A stretch of DNA of 16,105 nucleotides from Actinomycetota bacterium (GTDB lineage: Bacteria > Actinomycetota > Thermoleophilia > UBA2241), in contig PLTW01000067.1 in NCBI GenBank assembly GCA_003164655.1, positions 7,088 through 23,192 on the forward strand, given 5' to 3'. The position numbers were made by a program, and so were the translations under genes. The notes beneath the pieces are model-generated. The model worked only from the letters and a program-made list of their open reading frames with translations, did no database searches and was not told the origin of the DNA. Of this stretch, positions 1-6,789 are shown piece after piece (the first letter of the stretch is position 1; each line of letters opens with the position of its first letter).

Positions 1-9
1 GTCTACGGG

Positions 10-43
10 CTCGGCGGCGCCCGTCGCGACGGGCGCCGCCGAG
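10..43 (-). terminator. 34-nt perfect palindrome after the radical SAM gene
   Basis: The sequence from 10 to 43 is its own reverse complement: a 17-base arm beginning CTCGGCGGCGCC is followed directly by its complement. It would form a very stable GC hairpin with only a turn of about four bases. It lies about 20 nt beyond the stop of the leftward radical SAM gene, the usual place for a factor-independent terminator. No T-run follows on either strand, which is common in high-GC Actinomycetota. Being symmetric, it could equally end a rightward transcript from outside the window. Confidence 0.6.
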
Positions 44-46
44 CGG

Positions 47-74
47 CGATCACTCTTTGGCGATCACTCTTTGG
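47..74. repeat. 14-bp exact tandem duplication at the stop codon
   Basis: The unit CGATCACTCTTTGG occurs at 47-60 and again at 61-74 without a spacer. On the minus strand the second copy (61-74) holds the TGA stop of the radical SAM gene (66-64), and the first copy places the same bases just beyond it in another frame. The coding sequence is intact. Similar duplications lie at the stops of two genes at the other end of the window. Confidence 0.9.
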
Positions 75-1428
75 ACTGCTCGTCCTTGGCCTGGATCATG
101 CACGACCAGACCGGCTGGTAGACCCGGTCGACCTCGCTGGCGTAGTCGTCGAGCTCGGTCTGCAGCTCGGTGATCAGCGTCTCGGCGCCCTGGTGCGTGG
201 GATGCGCGCCGGTCTTGGCGATGATCTCGCGGGAGTGGTGCGGGTTGTCGATCAGCATGCACGGCATGAGGAGGTTGTGGTTGAACGGCTGGCGCCGGCG
301 GATCTCCTCGAAGAACGGCGACGAGAACGCCTCTTTGAGCGAGACGTCGTGCACGTTGTCGGTCGCGAAATGCGTGAAGATGCAGGGCTCGACCCAGCCC
401 TCGTTGTTGATGTGGATGTAGTGCTTGCCGGCGATGCAGCCCTTGACGTAGGGCGCGTCACCCCAGAAGTCGACCGGGAACAGCGCCTTGGTGTTGCGCA
501 CGCGCTCTATGCCCAAGCGGAACTCGTTGCGCTCGGCGGGCGTGAGCATGAGGCTCATGTCGGGGTCGACGCCGACCGGCATGTACAGGAAGTTCCAGCA
601 GATCATGGCGCCCTTCTCGACCATGAGATCGACGAAATCGTCGCTCACCAGCGTCTGCCAGTTGTGGCGTGTGACGGTCGCCGAGTAGCCGAAGACCATG
701 CCGCGCTCGCGCAGCCCGTCCATGGTGTGCATGAGCTGGTCGAAGATGCCGGGGCCGCGGCGGGCGTCGGTCGGCTCGCGATCGCCCTCGATGCTGAGCA
801 TCGGCGCGACGTTGCCCAGGGCGGCGAGACGGTCGAGAGTCGCCTCGTCGAGCAACGTGCCGTTGGTATAGACGTGAAAGTACACGTCGGGGTTGGCGGC
901 GTAGAAGTCGAGCAGGTCCTCGCGGAAGAAAGGCTCGCCGCCGAGGATGGTGATCAGATAGACGCCCATTTCGTTGGCCTGGTCGACGATGCGCTGCAGC
1001 GTGGCGATATCCATGTCGCTATCGCGCGAGTATTCGCCGGCGAAGCAGCCCTCGCACGTGAGGTTGCAGCGCATGGTCGGACTGATCAGGATCGTAAACG
1101 GCGTCGGCACGCCCTCGCGCTCGCAGAACGCGGTGCGCTTGGCCGAGCCGCGCAGCATGGTGTTGATCACGAAGCACTCGATAAAGCGGTCGCGAGCGCG
1201 AGGGCTCAACTGGCCGACGACGTGCTTGGCGATGTTGAGCGCCGGATGGTCGTCGATGATCTTGTCGCGCACGAACAGGATCTCGGCCTTGTGACTCTCA
1301 GGGGTGAGCTTCTCGGCGAGATTGAAGGCCTTGATGATCTTGGCCTTGTCGTCGGTGGTCGCGAGCTTCAGGATCTGGTTGATCGTGCGCCGCTGAACGG
1401 CGGTGTAGAGACCCTCGGTTGTGCTCAT
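64..1428 (-). CDS. Radical SAM/SPASM-like protein
   Basis: A 454-residue radical SAM enzyme of unassigned substrate. The 4Fe-4S motif is CxxxCxxC at C121, C125 and C128 in 'MRCNLTCEGCF', and the SAM-binding GGEP lies at 163-166. Cysteines C331, C349 and C390, with the 'INNEGWVEPC' stretch, suggest a SPASM-like C-terminal half that would bind an auxiliary cluster. Residues 1-110 form a helical N-terminal domain not needed for the radical SAM core. The ATG at 1428 follows an AGGGA site at about 8 nt and an extended -10 promoter. It is divergently transcribed from the riboswitch-led operon and stands alone. SPASM proteins often modify peptides or other enzymes, but no precursor-peptide gene is visible beside it, so the function stays open. 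The gene is complete, and its stop lies inside a short tandem duplication. Confidence 0.9.
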   Translation of the reverse strand: MSTTEGLYTAVQRRTINQILKLATTDDKAKIIKAFNLAEKLTPESHKAEILFVRDKIIDDHPALNIAKHVVGQLSPRARDRFIECFVINTMLRGSAKRTAFCEREGVPTPFTILISPTMRCNLTCEGCFAGEYSRDSDMDIATLQRIVDQANEMGVYLITILGGEPFFREDLLDFYAANPDVYFHVYTNGTLLDEATLDRLAALGNVAPMLSIEGDREPTDARRGPGIFDQLMHTMDGLRERGMVFGYSATVTRHNWQTLVSDDFVDLMVEKGAMICWNFLYMPVGVDPDMSLMLTPAERNEFRLGIERVRNTKALFPVDFWGDAPYVKGCIAGKHYIHINNEGWVEPCIFTHFATDNVHDVSLKEAFSSPFFEEIRRRQPFNHNLLMPCMLIDNPHHSREIIAKTGAHPTHQGAETLITELQTELDDYASEVDRVYQPVWSCMIQAKDEQSKE

Positions 1429-1472
1429 CTCCTCTTCCCTCCCGTTCGGCAGCTTCGGCGTCCTTGCCGCTT

Positions 1473-1481
1473 ATCATACCA
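1473..1481 (-). promoter_or_regulatory. Extended -10 promoter of the radical SAM gene
   Basis: On the minus strand the sequence reads TGGTATGAT, an extended -10 element (TGn) with hexamer TATGAT, five of six bases matching TATAAT. It is one of the few AT-rich spots in the region. Transcription would start near 1465, giving a leader of about 37 nt before the ATG at 1428. No good -35 hexamer is visible, as is usual for extended -10 promoters. Confidence 0.5.
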
Positions 1482-1530
1482 ACGATCGCCCGCCAGACCG
1501 AATCGAGCATGCTGCAAGGGTCGTTTTGGC

Positions 1531-1550
1531 GGCGACCGGGGTCGGTCGCC
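1531..1550. repeat. Inverted repeat in the divergent intergenic region
   Basis: GGCGACC (1531-1537) and GGTCGCC (1544-1550) form a perfect 7-bp stem with a 6-nt loop. It lies between the leftward promoter and the riboswitch. It has no T-run and is not an obvious terminator, so an operator or a structured leader element is possible. No promoter for the rightward operon could be placed with confidence in 1485-1625. Confidence 0.3.
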
Positions 1551-1625
1551 GGCGCGCCTGTAGCCGACTCGGCAACGCATTGTGTGGCGCCGCCTCTTCA
1601 GGAAGCCCTCCGCCTGTCGATAGAA

Positions 1626-1710
1626 CCACTGACCAGGGCAAACCTGCCGCGAGGCAGGGACGCAAAGCCAGAGGTCTTGAGGTGATCAAGATAGCTCGGT
1701 TGCCGACAGC
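1626..1710 (+). promoter_or_regulatory. Cyclic di-GMP-I (GEMM-I) riboswitch aptamer
   Basis: The sequence carries the strongly conserved GEMM-I core: CAGGGCAAACC (1634-1644), a short stem TGCC/GGCA capped by the GNRA tetraloop GCGA (1649-1652), then GGGACGCAAAGCC (1657-1669). A second stem, TCTTGA/TCAAGA, and the closing AGCTCGGTTGCCGA (1693-1706) follow. The order and spacing match the known c-di-GMP-I aptamer, including the Vibrio cholerae Vc2 RNA: the first hairpin supplies the tetraloop and the second its receptor, with the ligand bound at the junction. It sits about 140 nt upstream of the secreted protease ATG on the same strand, with no other gene between. It should therefore control the protease and, by read-through, the three partner-switching genes behind it. 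Whether c-di-GMP turns expression on or off cannot be read from the sequence. Confidence 0.9.
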
Positions 1711-1727
1711 GAGAGCTCCCAAAGCTC
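1693..1727 (+). promoter_or_regulatory. Mutually exclusive hairpins: possible expression platform
   Basis: AGCTC at 1693-1697, inside the conserved 3' part of the aptamer, can pair with GAGCT at 1713-1717. The same GAGCT can instead pair with AGCTC at 1723-1727 through a 5-nt loop. Only one of these can form at a time, which is the arrangement expected for a switch. No T-run follows, so a simple intrinsic terminator is not seen. The CCTCCC at 1734-1739 could in principle mask the GGAGG before the protease ATG, but that is speculative. Confidence 0.35.
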
Positions 1728-1848
1728 ACAGCACCTCCCTCTCCCCGTCTCGGCTTCGCGTTTACTCTTCGTCGCCGGCACACGATTCAGGACCTGACGG
1801 TCGGAGCAGCCGGCGTTCCGGGCGTCAGTTCGTTACGGAGGCGGTACG

Positions 1849-3345
1849 ATGAAAGCCAAGTTTGTTGTGATGGCGGCAGTGGTGATGCTCGCCGTCGTCC
1901 TTGCCCTGGGCGGCACAGCCTGGGCCGACCAGAGCGCCGCGCCGGTCGACCCGAGCGTCCTGACGGAGCTCGACGCGGCCGGCGGCGGCACCGTACCGGT
2001 CATCGTCTATGCCAGCCCCGGCCACCTCGCCGACCTGACCGCGGAGATCAACCCCGCGACCATGGACGACTCGCTGACGCTGATCGGCGCCGTCTCAGCC
2101 GACGTCACCACATCCTCGCTCGACACCGTCGCGGCGCTCCCCTACGTCGACTACATCGCCGCCGACGTTCCCACCTTCTCCACCGACTACGCGTCCAGCC
2201 TCGACGCGACCAATGCCGCCATCGGTCTCGGCGCCATCACGCCACCGACCCAGGGCGGCCTCACCGGCGCCGGCGTCGGGGTGGCGGTCTTAGACAGCGG
2301 CACCGCCAACGTACCCGACCTCGACAACGCCAGGGGACAGTCGCGCGTCGTCGCCTGGGCCGACTTCGTAAACGGCCGGCGTCAGATGTACGACGACGGC
2401 GGCCACGGCACGTTCGTCGACGGCATCATCGCCGGCAACGGCGCGTCGTCGCTGCCGACCGACCAGGGCGGCAAGGCCACCACGCAGTACCGTGGCGTGG
2501 CGCCGGGCGCCAACATCATCTCTCTCAAGGTCCTCAACTCCCGCGGCCAGGGACGCGCCTCGTCGCTGATCGCCGCCGTCGCCTGGGCGATCGGCCACCA
2601 GCGGCAGTACGATATCCGGGTGATGAACATCTCGGTCGAGGGCTCGGTGACCACACCGGCCGCGTACGATCCGCTGGACCGCGCCGTCGACGCCGCCTGG
2701 CAGGCCGGCATCGTTGTCGTCTGCTCCGCCGGCAACGAGGGCGCCTTTGGTGAGGGCGGCATCCTGTCGCCGGGCAACGACCAGTTCGCCATCACGGTCG
2801 GCGCCTCCGACACGCAGCAGACCCCCGGTACGAGCGACGACACCGTGTGCGCCTACAGCTCGGTCGGCCCGACCCTCTTCGACGAGTTCGCCAAGCCCGA
2901 CCTCGTCGCGCCGGGCAACCACATCGTCTCGCTGCGCGCGCCCGGAAGCTGGATCGACGTCAACTATCCGCAGACTCGCGTCGCCGTCTCGAGCTACATC
3001 CCCGGCGCGTCGCGCTGGCTGCCCAGCTCCTACGCCGTGATGTCCGGCACCAGCGCCTCGGCACCGGTCGTCGCGGGCGCCGCGGCTCTCATGCTCCAGC
3101 AGGACCCCAGCCTCACGCCCGGCGACATCAAGCTGCGCCTCACCGACAGCGCCGACGCGCTGGCGGGCGCCAGCAGCTATGCTCAGGGAGCCGGTCAGCT
3201 CGACGTGGCGGCAGCCCTGGCAGACACCGCACAGACCACCGGCTACGACCCCTCGGCGAAGCTCGGCGACGGCAGCACCATTCTGCCGCCCGACGTGCTC
3301 CTGCAGTGGCAGAAGTACGCCTGGTCCAAGTACGCCTGGAGCTAA
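1849..3345 (+). CDS. Secreted subtilisin-family (S8) serine protease
   Basis: A 498-residue exported subtilase. Residues 1-26 are a signal peptide with a hydrophobic core and a likely cut after AWA. Residues 27 to about 115 look like a pro-region. The catalytic triad is visible: Asp149 in VLDSG, His186 in GGHGT and Ser402 in GTSASAP. The oxyanion Asn296 lies in SAGNEG. The C-terminus ends in KYAWSKYAWS, a short Trp-rich repeat that the current stop cuts off. The ATG at 1849 has a GGAGG site about 7 nt upstream. The gene is the first behind a c-di-GMP-I riboswitch, and the phosphatase gene starts 48 nt downstream. It probably processes extracellular or surface proteins when c-di-GMP changes. 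The substrate is unknown. The family call is firm; the link to biofilm or surface behaviour is inference from the riboswitch. Confidence 0.93.
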   Translation: MKAKFVVMAAVVMLAVVLALGGTAWADQSAAPVDPSVLTELDAAGGGTVPVIVYASPGHLADLTAEINPATMDDSLTLIGAVSADVTTSSLDTVAALPYVDYIAADVPTFSTDYASSLDATNAAIGLGAITPPTQGGLTGAGVGVAVLDSGTANVPDLDNARGQSRVVAWADFVNGRRQMYDDGGHGTFVDGIIAGNGASSLPTDQGGKATTQYRGVAPGANIISLKVLNSRGQGRASSLIAAVAWAIGHQRQYDIRVMNISVEGSVTTPAAYDPLDRAVDAAWQAGIVVVCSAGNEGAFGEGGILSPGNDQFAITVGASDTQQTPGTSDDTVCAYSSVGPTLFDEFAKPDLVAPGNHIVSLRAPGSWIDVNYPQTRVAVSSYIPGASRWLPSSYAVMSGTSASAPVVAGAAALMLQQDPSLTPGDIKLRLTDSADALAGASSYAQGAGQLDVAAALADTAQTTGYDPSAKLGDGSTILPPDVLLQWQKYAWSKYAWS

Positions 3346-3373
3346 GTACGCCTGGTCCAAGTACGCCTGGTCG
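3313..3373 (+). repeat. KYAWS-encoding tandem repeat with a +1 base frameshift
   Basis: Four 15-nt units (AAGTACGCCTGG plus TCC, AGC or TCG) each encode KYAWS, at 3313-3327, 3328-3342, 3344-3358 and 3359-3373. A single extra T at 3343 between units two and three creates the TAA stop (3343-3345) of the protease. Without this base the frame would continue through two more units and VVIDGQ to a TAG at 3392-3394. That TAG overlaps the GTG start of the phosphatase by one base. Slippage, mutation or a sequencing error could each explain the extra base. Confidence 0.9.
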
Positions 3374-3393
3374 GTCGTGATCGACGGGCAGTA

Positions 3394-4938
3394 GTGACCC
3401 AGGACCAGACACACACAAGCAGGCCCGTGACGGCCGCGCACCCGCGCGCGGCCGTCATCCTGTATGTGGCCCTCATGCTGGTGGCCGCCGCCGTCTGCGC
3501 CTTCGTGGCCTTCGGCATGCCCCACGAGTTCGTGCTCGGCGGTCTGGTCGCCTTCATCGTTCTGGCCACCGTCACCGACCTGCGCGAGGTCCGCCTGCCG
3601 GTGATCGGCCACGTCACGTTGTCGTTCGTGCCGGTGCTGGCCGCGCTCATCGTGTTCGGCCTATGGCCGGCGATCGTGGTCGCCGCAGCGTCCGGCCTGG
3701 CGACCATGACGGTGACGCGCGACCCCCAGAAGGTCGCCTTCAATGTCGGCGACTACGTCGTGTCCACGTTCGTCGCCGGGCTCGTCTACTTGGCGCTCGT
3801 CCCCCACCACCCGGCTTTCGTCCAGACCGTGCTGCCGGCCTTCGCGGCCACCGGCGCCGATTTCATCGTCAACACCGCGGCCCTGGCCGGAGTCCTCGCT
3901 CTTGCCAGCGGCGGCCGACCGTGGCGCATCTGGCGCGAGAACTACCAGTGGGGCCTGCCGAGCTACATGACCGGTGCGACCCTCAGCCTGCTGCTGGCCT
4001 TCCTGTACCTGTGGCTCGGAGTGCCTGGCCTCGTGCTCGGCGTACCGCCTCTGTTTCTGATCTGGTATTCGTACGACGTCTACGCCGGTCGCCTGCGCGA
4101 CCGTGCGACGTTCACGACCGAGGTGGCCTCGTTTCGCGAGCAGATCGCCTCGGCCGTGCGCTCCCAGGACGAGCTGCGCGACGCCCAGCGGCGCGTGGCC
4201 GCCGAGATCGAGCGGGCCCGCGGCATTCAGGCCGACCTGCTGCCGCGCCAGGCCCCCGACGTACCCGGTCTCGAACTGGCCCATCGCATCGAGTTCATGA
4301 CCGAGATGGGCGGCGACTACTTCGACTTCGTGCCGCTGTCCGACGGGCGCCTGGGCCTCGTCTGCGGCGACGTCATGGGCAAGGGTCTGGCGGCGGCGCT
4401 CATCATGACCATGGCACGCAGCCTCATCCTCTCGGCGGCCCGTGACGGGCATCGCCCCGGCGAGGTCCTCTCTGAAGTCAACGACGCCCTGACGCGCGAC
4501 CTCGCCGGACAGTCGATGCCCGCGTTTCTGACGCTCGTATACGCGATCTACTCGCCGTCCGATCGCGAGCTGGTGGTGGCCAACGGTGGCCACAACCCGC
4601 TGCTGGTCTTCGGCCCCGGCGGCCTGCGTGAGTTCCCCTCGCAGGGCAGCATGCTCGGCGTGCGCGCCGATCTCGAGTTCCCCGAGGACCGACTCGTCCT
4701 TGGCCCCGACGACAGCTTTGCGCTGTTCACGGACGGCCTCACCGAGGCTCGTGACAACGATCGCGCGCTCTTCGGCACGACGCGACTCGCCGCGGCGCTG
4801 GCGGGCACGGCGGGATCGTCGGCCGCCGCGACACTCGACGCCACGTGGCAGGCCGTGGCCGATTTTCGCGATGGGGCGCCCGCCACAGACGATGCCACGC
4901 TGCTGCTCGGGCGCGTCGTCGCCATCGAGGATCACTAG
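3394..4938 (+). CDS. Membrane-anchored SpoIIE/RsbU-type PP2C phosphatase
   Basis: A 514-residue serine phosphatase. Residues 17 to about 227 are hydrophobic and form roughly six or seven membrane segments, ending in WYSYDVYAGRLRDR. A probable coiled coil follows (229-285), then the SpoIIE domain. The metal-binding PP2C motifs are all present: EMGGDYFDF at 304-312, GDVMGKG at 325-331, NGGHNP at 397-402, TDGLTEA at 446-452 and DDAT at 499-502. In known systems such enzymes dephosphorylate an RsbV-type anti-anti-sigma factor, freeing it to bind an RsbW-type kinase; both partners are encoded directly downstream. The start is GTG at 3394, in the TAGTG overlap with the restored protease frame. A PAS or GAF sensor domain is not seen, so the membrane part is the likely sensor. 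It could respond to a membrane signal or to products of the protease, but that is inference. Confidence 0.9.
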   Translation: MTQDQTHTSRPVTAAHPRAAVILYVALMLVAAAVCAFVAFGMPHEFVLGGLVAFIVLATVTDLREVRLPVIGHVTLSFVPVLAALIVFGLWPAIVVAAASGLATMTVTRDPQKVAFNVGDYVVSTFVAGLVYLALVPHHPAFVQTVLPAFAATGADFIVNTAALAGVLALASGGRPWRIWRENYQWGLPSYMTGATLSLLLAFLYLWLGVPGLVLGVPPLFLIWYSYDVYAGRLRDRATFTTEVASFREQIASAVRSQDELRDAQRRVAAEIERARGIQADLLPRQAPDVPGLELAHRIEFMTEMGGDYFDFVPLSDGRLGLVCGDVMGKGLAAALIMTMARSLILSAARDGHRPGEVLSEVNDALTRDLAGQSMPAFLTLVYAIYSPSDRELVVANGGHNPLLVFGPGGLREFPSQGSMLGVRADLEFPEDRLVLGPDDSFALFTDGLTEARDNDRALFGTTRLAAALAGTAGSSAAATLDATWQAVADFRDGAPATDDATLLLGRVVAIEDH

Positions 4939-4961
4939 GATCGGCCGATACAGGGAGTAGC

Positions 4962-5738
4962 ATGGTCACGCAAGCGACAAAGATTCCCGCCACCCTTCAG
5001 GTCATGCGCTACGACGCCCGGCGAGGCACGTTCAAAGTCATCGTCGGCGACCCCGCCAACGTGCCCCGCGAGATCCTCGCCCAGCGCGCCGCCGAGGCGA
5101 TGCGCGCGCGCAGCTTCATCTGTCACACGACCGACGACCAAGACGACGCGCTCCTGGGCGCCGACGAGATCTGCTTCATCCCCACGGCCGACCGCTGCGA
5201 GATTGTCAGCATTCACACCAACGGCTGGCGACGCCACCACGGCGACCACCGGCGCAGCCTCGTCGAGATCCTCAACGACCTCGCTGCCGCGGTGGCGCGC
5301 GGCACCCTTTCGTTCCTCGACGACGAGGAGCTCGCCACGGTCACGGCCGAGGGCCGCGAGATCTTCGCCTGCACGATCGACGGCTCGGCCTCGCTGGCCC
5401 AGGCGCGGGCCGCCGTGGCGCGGGTGCTCAACGATCTCGACGTCGACAGCGACGCCCGGCGGCGCCTCGAGCTGTGCGTCTCGGAGGCCACGACAAACAT
5501 GGTCGTGCACGGCGGCGGCGAGGGCACCATGCGCCTGCGGCTGGTCGACGACCGGCTGCGGGCCATCGTCGCCGACCGCGGTCCTGGGCTGAACTTCCTC
5601 AACTGGACCGAGGAGGCCGGCGGCGCCGGTCAGCCCTCCATGGGCTACGGCTACAAGATCATTCTTGATAACCTTGAACGCGTGTATCTGCACACCGGCG
5701 CCGAGGGCACTACCCTCGTTCTCGACCGGACCATCTGA
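4962..5738 (+). CDS. RsbW-like ATPase (anti-sigma type) with extra N-terminal domain
   Basis: A 258-residue protein. The C-terminal half (about 135-258) is a GHKL ATPase of the RsbW/SpoIIAB type: N-box E175 to N179 in SEATTNMVVHG, DRGPGL at 205-210, GYGYKI at 228-233 and GTTLVL at 249-254. It has no histidine phosphoacceptor domain, so it should act as a serine kinase or partner-binding switch. The first 130 residues are an additional domain with several cysteines (C54, C71, C79) that I do not recognise; classical RsbW is only about 150-160 residues. The ATG at 4962 is preceded by CAGGGAG and lies 23 nt after the phosphatase stop; an open frame further upstream overlaps the phosphatase and is not needed. 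The target may be a sigma factor elsewhere in the genome, as none is encoded here. Confidence 0.87.
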   Translation: MVTQATKIPATLQVMRYDARRGTFKVIVGDPANVPREILAQRAAEAMRARSFICHTTDDQDDALLGADEICFIPTADRCEIVSIHTNGWRRHHGDHRRSLVEILNDLAAAVARGTLSFLDDEELATVTAEGREIFACTIDGSASLAQARAAVARVLNDLDVDSDARRRLELCVSEATTNMVVHGGGEGTMRLRLVDDRLRAIVADRGPGLNFLNWTEEAGGAGQPSMGYGYKIILDNLERVYLHTGAEGTTLVLDRTI

Positions 5739-5756
5739 GGCGAAGGGACGCGACCG

Positions 5757-6071
5757 ATGCTGCACACGCGGGTCGAGACTGGCGATATCCCCGTCATCTA
5801 TCTCGAGGGCGAGATCGACCTCGACTCGGTCGAGACGTTCCGCTGGGTGGTCAGCGACGCCATGCGCGGCGTGAGCCAGGTCGTCGTCGACTTCACCGGA
5901 GTCACGTTCATCGACTCGTCGGGCACCGGCCTGCTCGTGCGCTTCTGCCTCGACTACAAGGCCCAGGGCGTGCAGTTGCAGCTCCGCAACATCCCCCCGG
6001 TCGTCGACGACGTGTTCACCATGCTCAAGGTCCGCACCCTCGTCGGCGACGAGGCGTTCCTCGACGGCTGA
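5757..6071 (+). CDS. STAS-domain anti-anti-sigma factor (RsbV/SpoIIAA-like)
   Basis: A 104-residue single STAS domain, the usual size for the family. The signature FIDSSGTGLL (51-60) contains the phosphorylatable serine; by alignment with SpoIIAA Ser58 it is S55. LEGEIDLDSVETF near the N-terminus is the typical first strand and turn. In the partner-switching scheme the RsbW-like kinase phosphorylates this serine and the SpoIIE phosphatase removes the phosphate; only the unphosphorylated form binds the kinase. All three partners are adjacent in the order phosphatase, kinase, STAS. The ATG at 5757 follows AAGGG at about 9 nt and lies 18 nt after the kinase gene, so co-transcription is likely. 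The stop is 3 nt from the end of the convergent peroxiredoxin gene. Confidence 0.93.
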   Translation: MLHTRVETGDIPVIYLEGEIDLDSVETFRWVVSDAMRGVSQVVVDFTGVTFIDSSGTGLLVRFCLDYKAQGVQLQLRNIPPVVDDVFTMLKVRTLVGDEAFLDG

Positions 6072-6074
6072 TCC

Positions 6075-6593
6075 TCAGGCGGGGATCGTCGCCTCACCCG
6101 GTCGCCAGTCGACCGGGCAGAGCTCGCCGGTCTGCAGCGCCTCCAGTACACGCAGCGTCTCCTCGGTGTTGCGACCCACGTTGTTGTCGTGCACCACCAT
6201 GTAGCGCAACAGGCCGTCAGGGTCGACGACAAAGGTGCCGCGCAGGGTATGGCCTTCGTCGGCAAGCAGCACGCCGTAGTCGCGGGCAACGTCGCGCGTC
6301 ATGTCGGACAGTAGCGGAAACCCGAGCTTGCCCAGGTCGCGCTCGCACCAGGCGAGGTGACTGTACTTGCTGTCGGTGCTCGCCGCGAGGAGCTTGGCGC
6401 CGAGCGCCTCGAACTCCGCGCGCCGCTGGGCGAAGCCGCGAATCTCGGTCGGGCAGACGAACGTAAAGTCGAGCGGGTAGAAGAACAGCACCACCCAGCT
6501 GCCGCGCTGCTGGGAGAGGGTCACCGTGACGAACTCGCCGTCGAGCACGCCTTCGAGGGTGAAGTCGGGCGCGGGTTGTCCCACCTGGATCAT
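6075..6593 (-). CDS. AhpC-type 2-Cys peroxiredoxin
   Basis: A 172-residue thiol peroxidase that reduces hydrogen peroxide and organic peroxides in the cytosol. The peroxidatic cysteine is C47 in DFTFVCPTE, the hallmark of the AhpC/Prx1 group. The resolving cysteine is C159 in the C-terminal GELCPVDW, so it should work as a disulfide-linked dimer. A further cysteine, C83, lies in AWCERDLG. The start at 6593 is chosen because an AAGGAG site lies 8 nt before it and because MIQVGQPAPDF is the normal family N-terminus; the longer open frame upstream has no family similarity. No AhpF or AhpD reductase is beside it; electrons probably come from thioredoxin or a similar donor encoded elsewhere. It converges on the STAS gene with a 3-nt gap, and no clear terminator lies between them. 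Confidence 0.95.
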   Translation of the reverse strand: MIQVGQPAPDFTLEGVLDGEFVTVTLSQQRGSWVVLFFYPLDFTFVCPTEIRGFAQRRAEFEALGAKLLAASTDSKYSHLAWCERDLGKLGFPLLSDMTRDVARDYGVLLADEGHTLRGTFVVDPDGLLRYMVVHDNNVGRNTEETLRVLEALQTGELCPVDWRPGEATIPA

Positions 6594-6601
6594 GCGAAAC
6601 G

Positions 6602-6607
6602 CTCCTT
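6602..6607 (-). promoter_or_regulatory. Ribosome binding site of the peroxiredoxin
   Basis: The minus strand reads AAGGAG followed by 8 nt and ATG at 6593. It decides the start against the open frame that continues about 90 codons upstream. A weak minus-strand promoter candidate, TTGGGA (6668-6663) with TACTCT (6647-6642) at 15-nt spacing, lies upstream. Confidence 0.7.
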
Positions 6608-6707
6608 GGTCGGCCGGCCCCGGTACGCGGGGCTGTCGCCAAGAGTACCCCTCGCGACCGACTCCCAAGCCGCGCTTGCCGGCTCGTGGTCGGCGACGAG
6701 GCGGCAG

Positions 6708-6736
6708 TTGCCGGGAGCCTCCGCGACAGCGATACT
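6708..6736 (+). promoter_or_regulatory. Candidate sigma-70-type promoter for the permease-kinase operon
   Basis: TTGCCG (6708-6713) and GATACT (6731-6736) are separated by exactly 17 nt. The first has TTG of the -35 consensus, and the second matches TATAAT at four of six positions. Transcription would start near 6743, giving a leader of about 45 nt before the ATG at 6790, which has a GGGGGG stretch (6775-6780) as ribosome binding site. This is a sequence match only. Confidence 0.4.
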
Positions 6737-6789
6737 GATGGCGGTCGCAAGCACACGTTGCGTCGCTTACGAGCGGGGGGATCTGATCG

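Noticed and set aside
193..1563. Long plus-strand open frame opposite the radical SAM gene
   Set aside because: It is rich in Arg, Ala, Val and Asp with no family pattern and arises from the codon bias of the real minus-strand gene, which has all radical SAM motifs.
2290..3612. Long minus-strand open frame opposite the protease
   Set aside because: Low-complexity Gly/Ala/Arg/Val protein with no motifs; the plus strand carries a complete subtilase with signal peptide and triad.
6069..6088. GATCC/GGATC mini-hairpin between the convergent STAS and peroxiredoxin genes
   Set aside because: Only five base pairs, lying partly in both coding ends; too weak to call a terminator.
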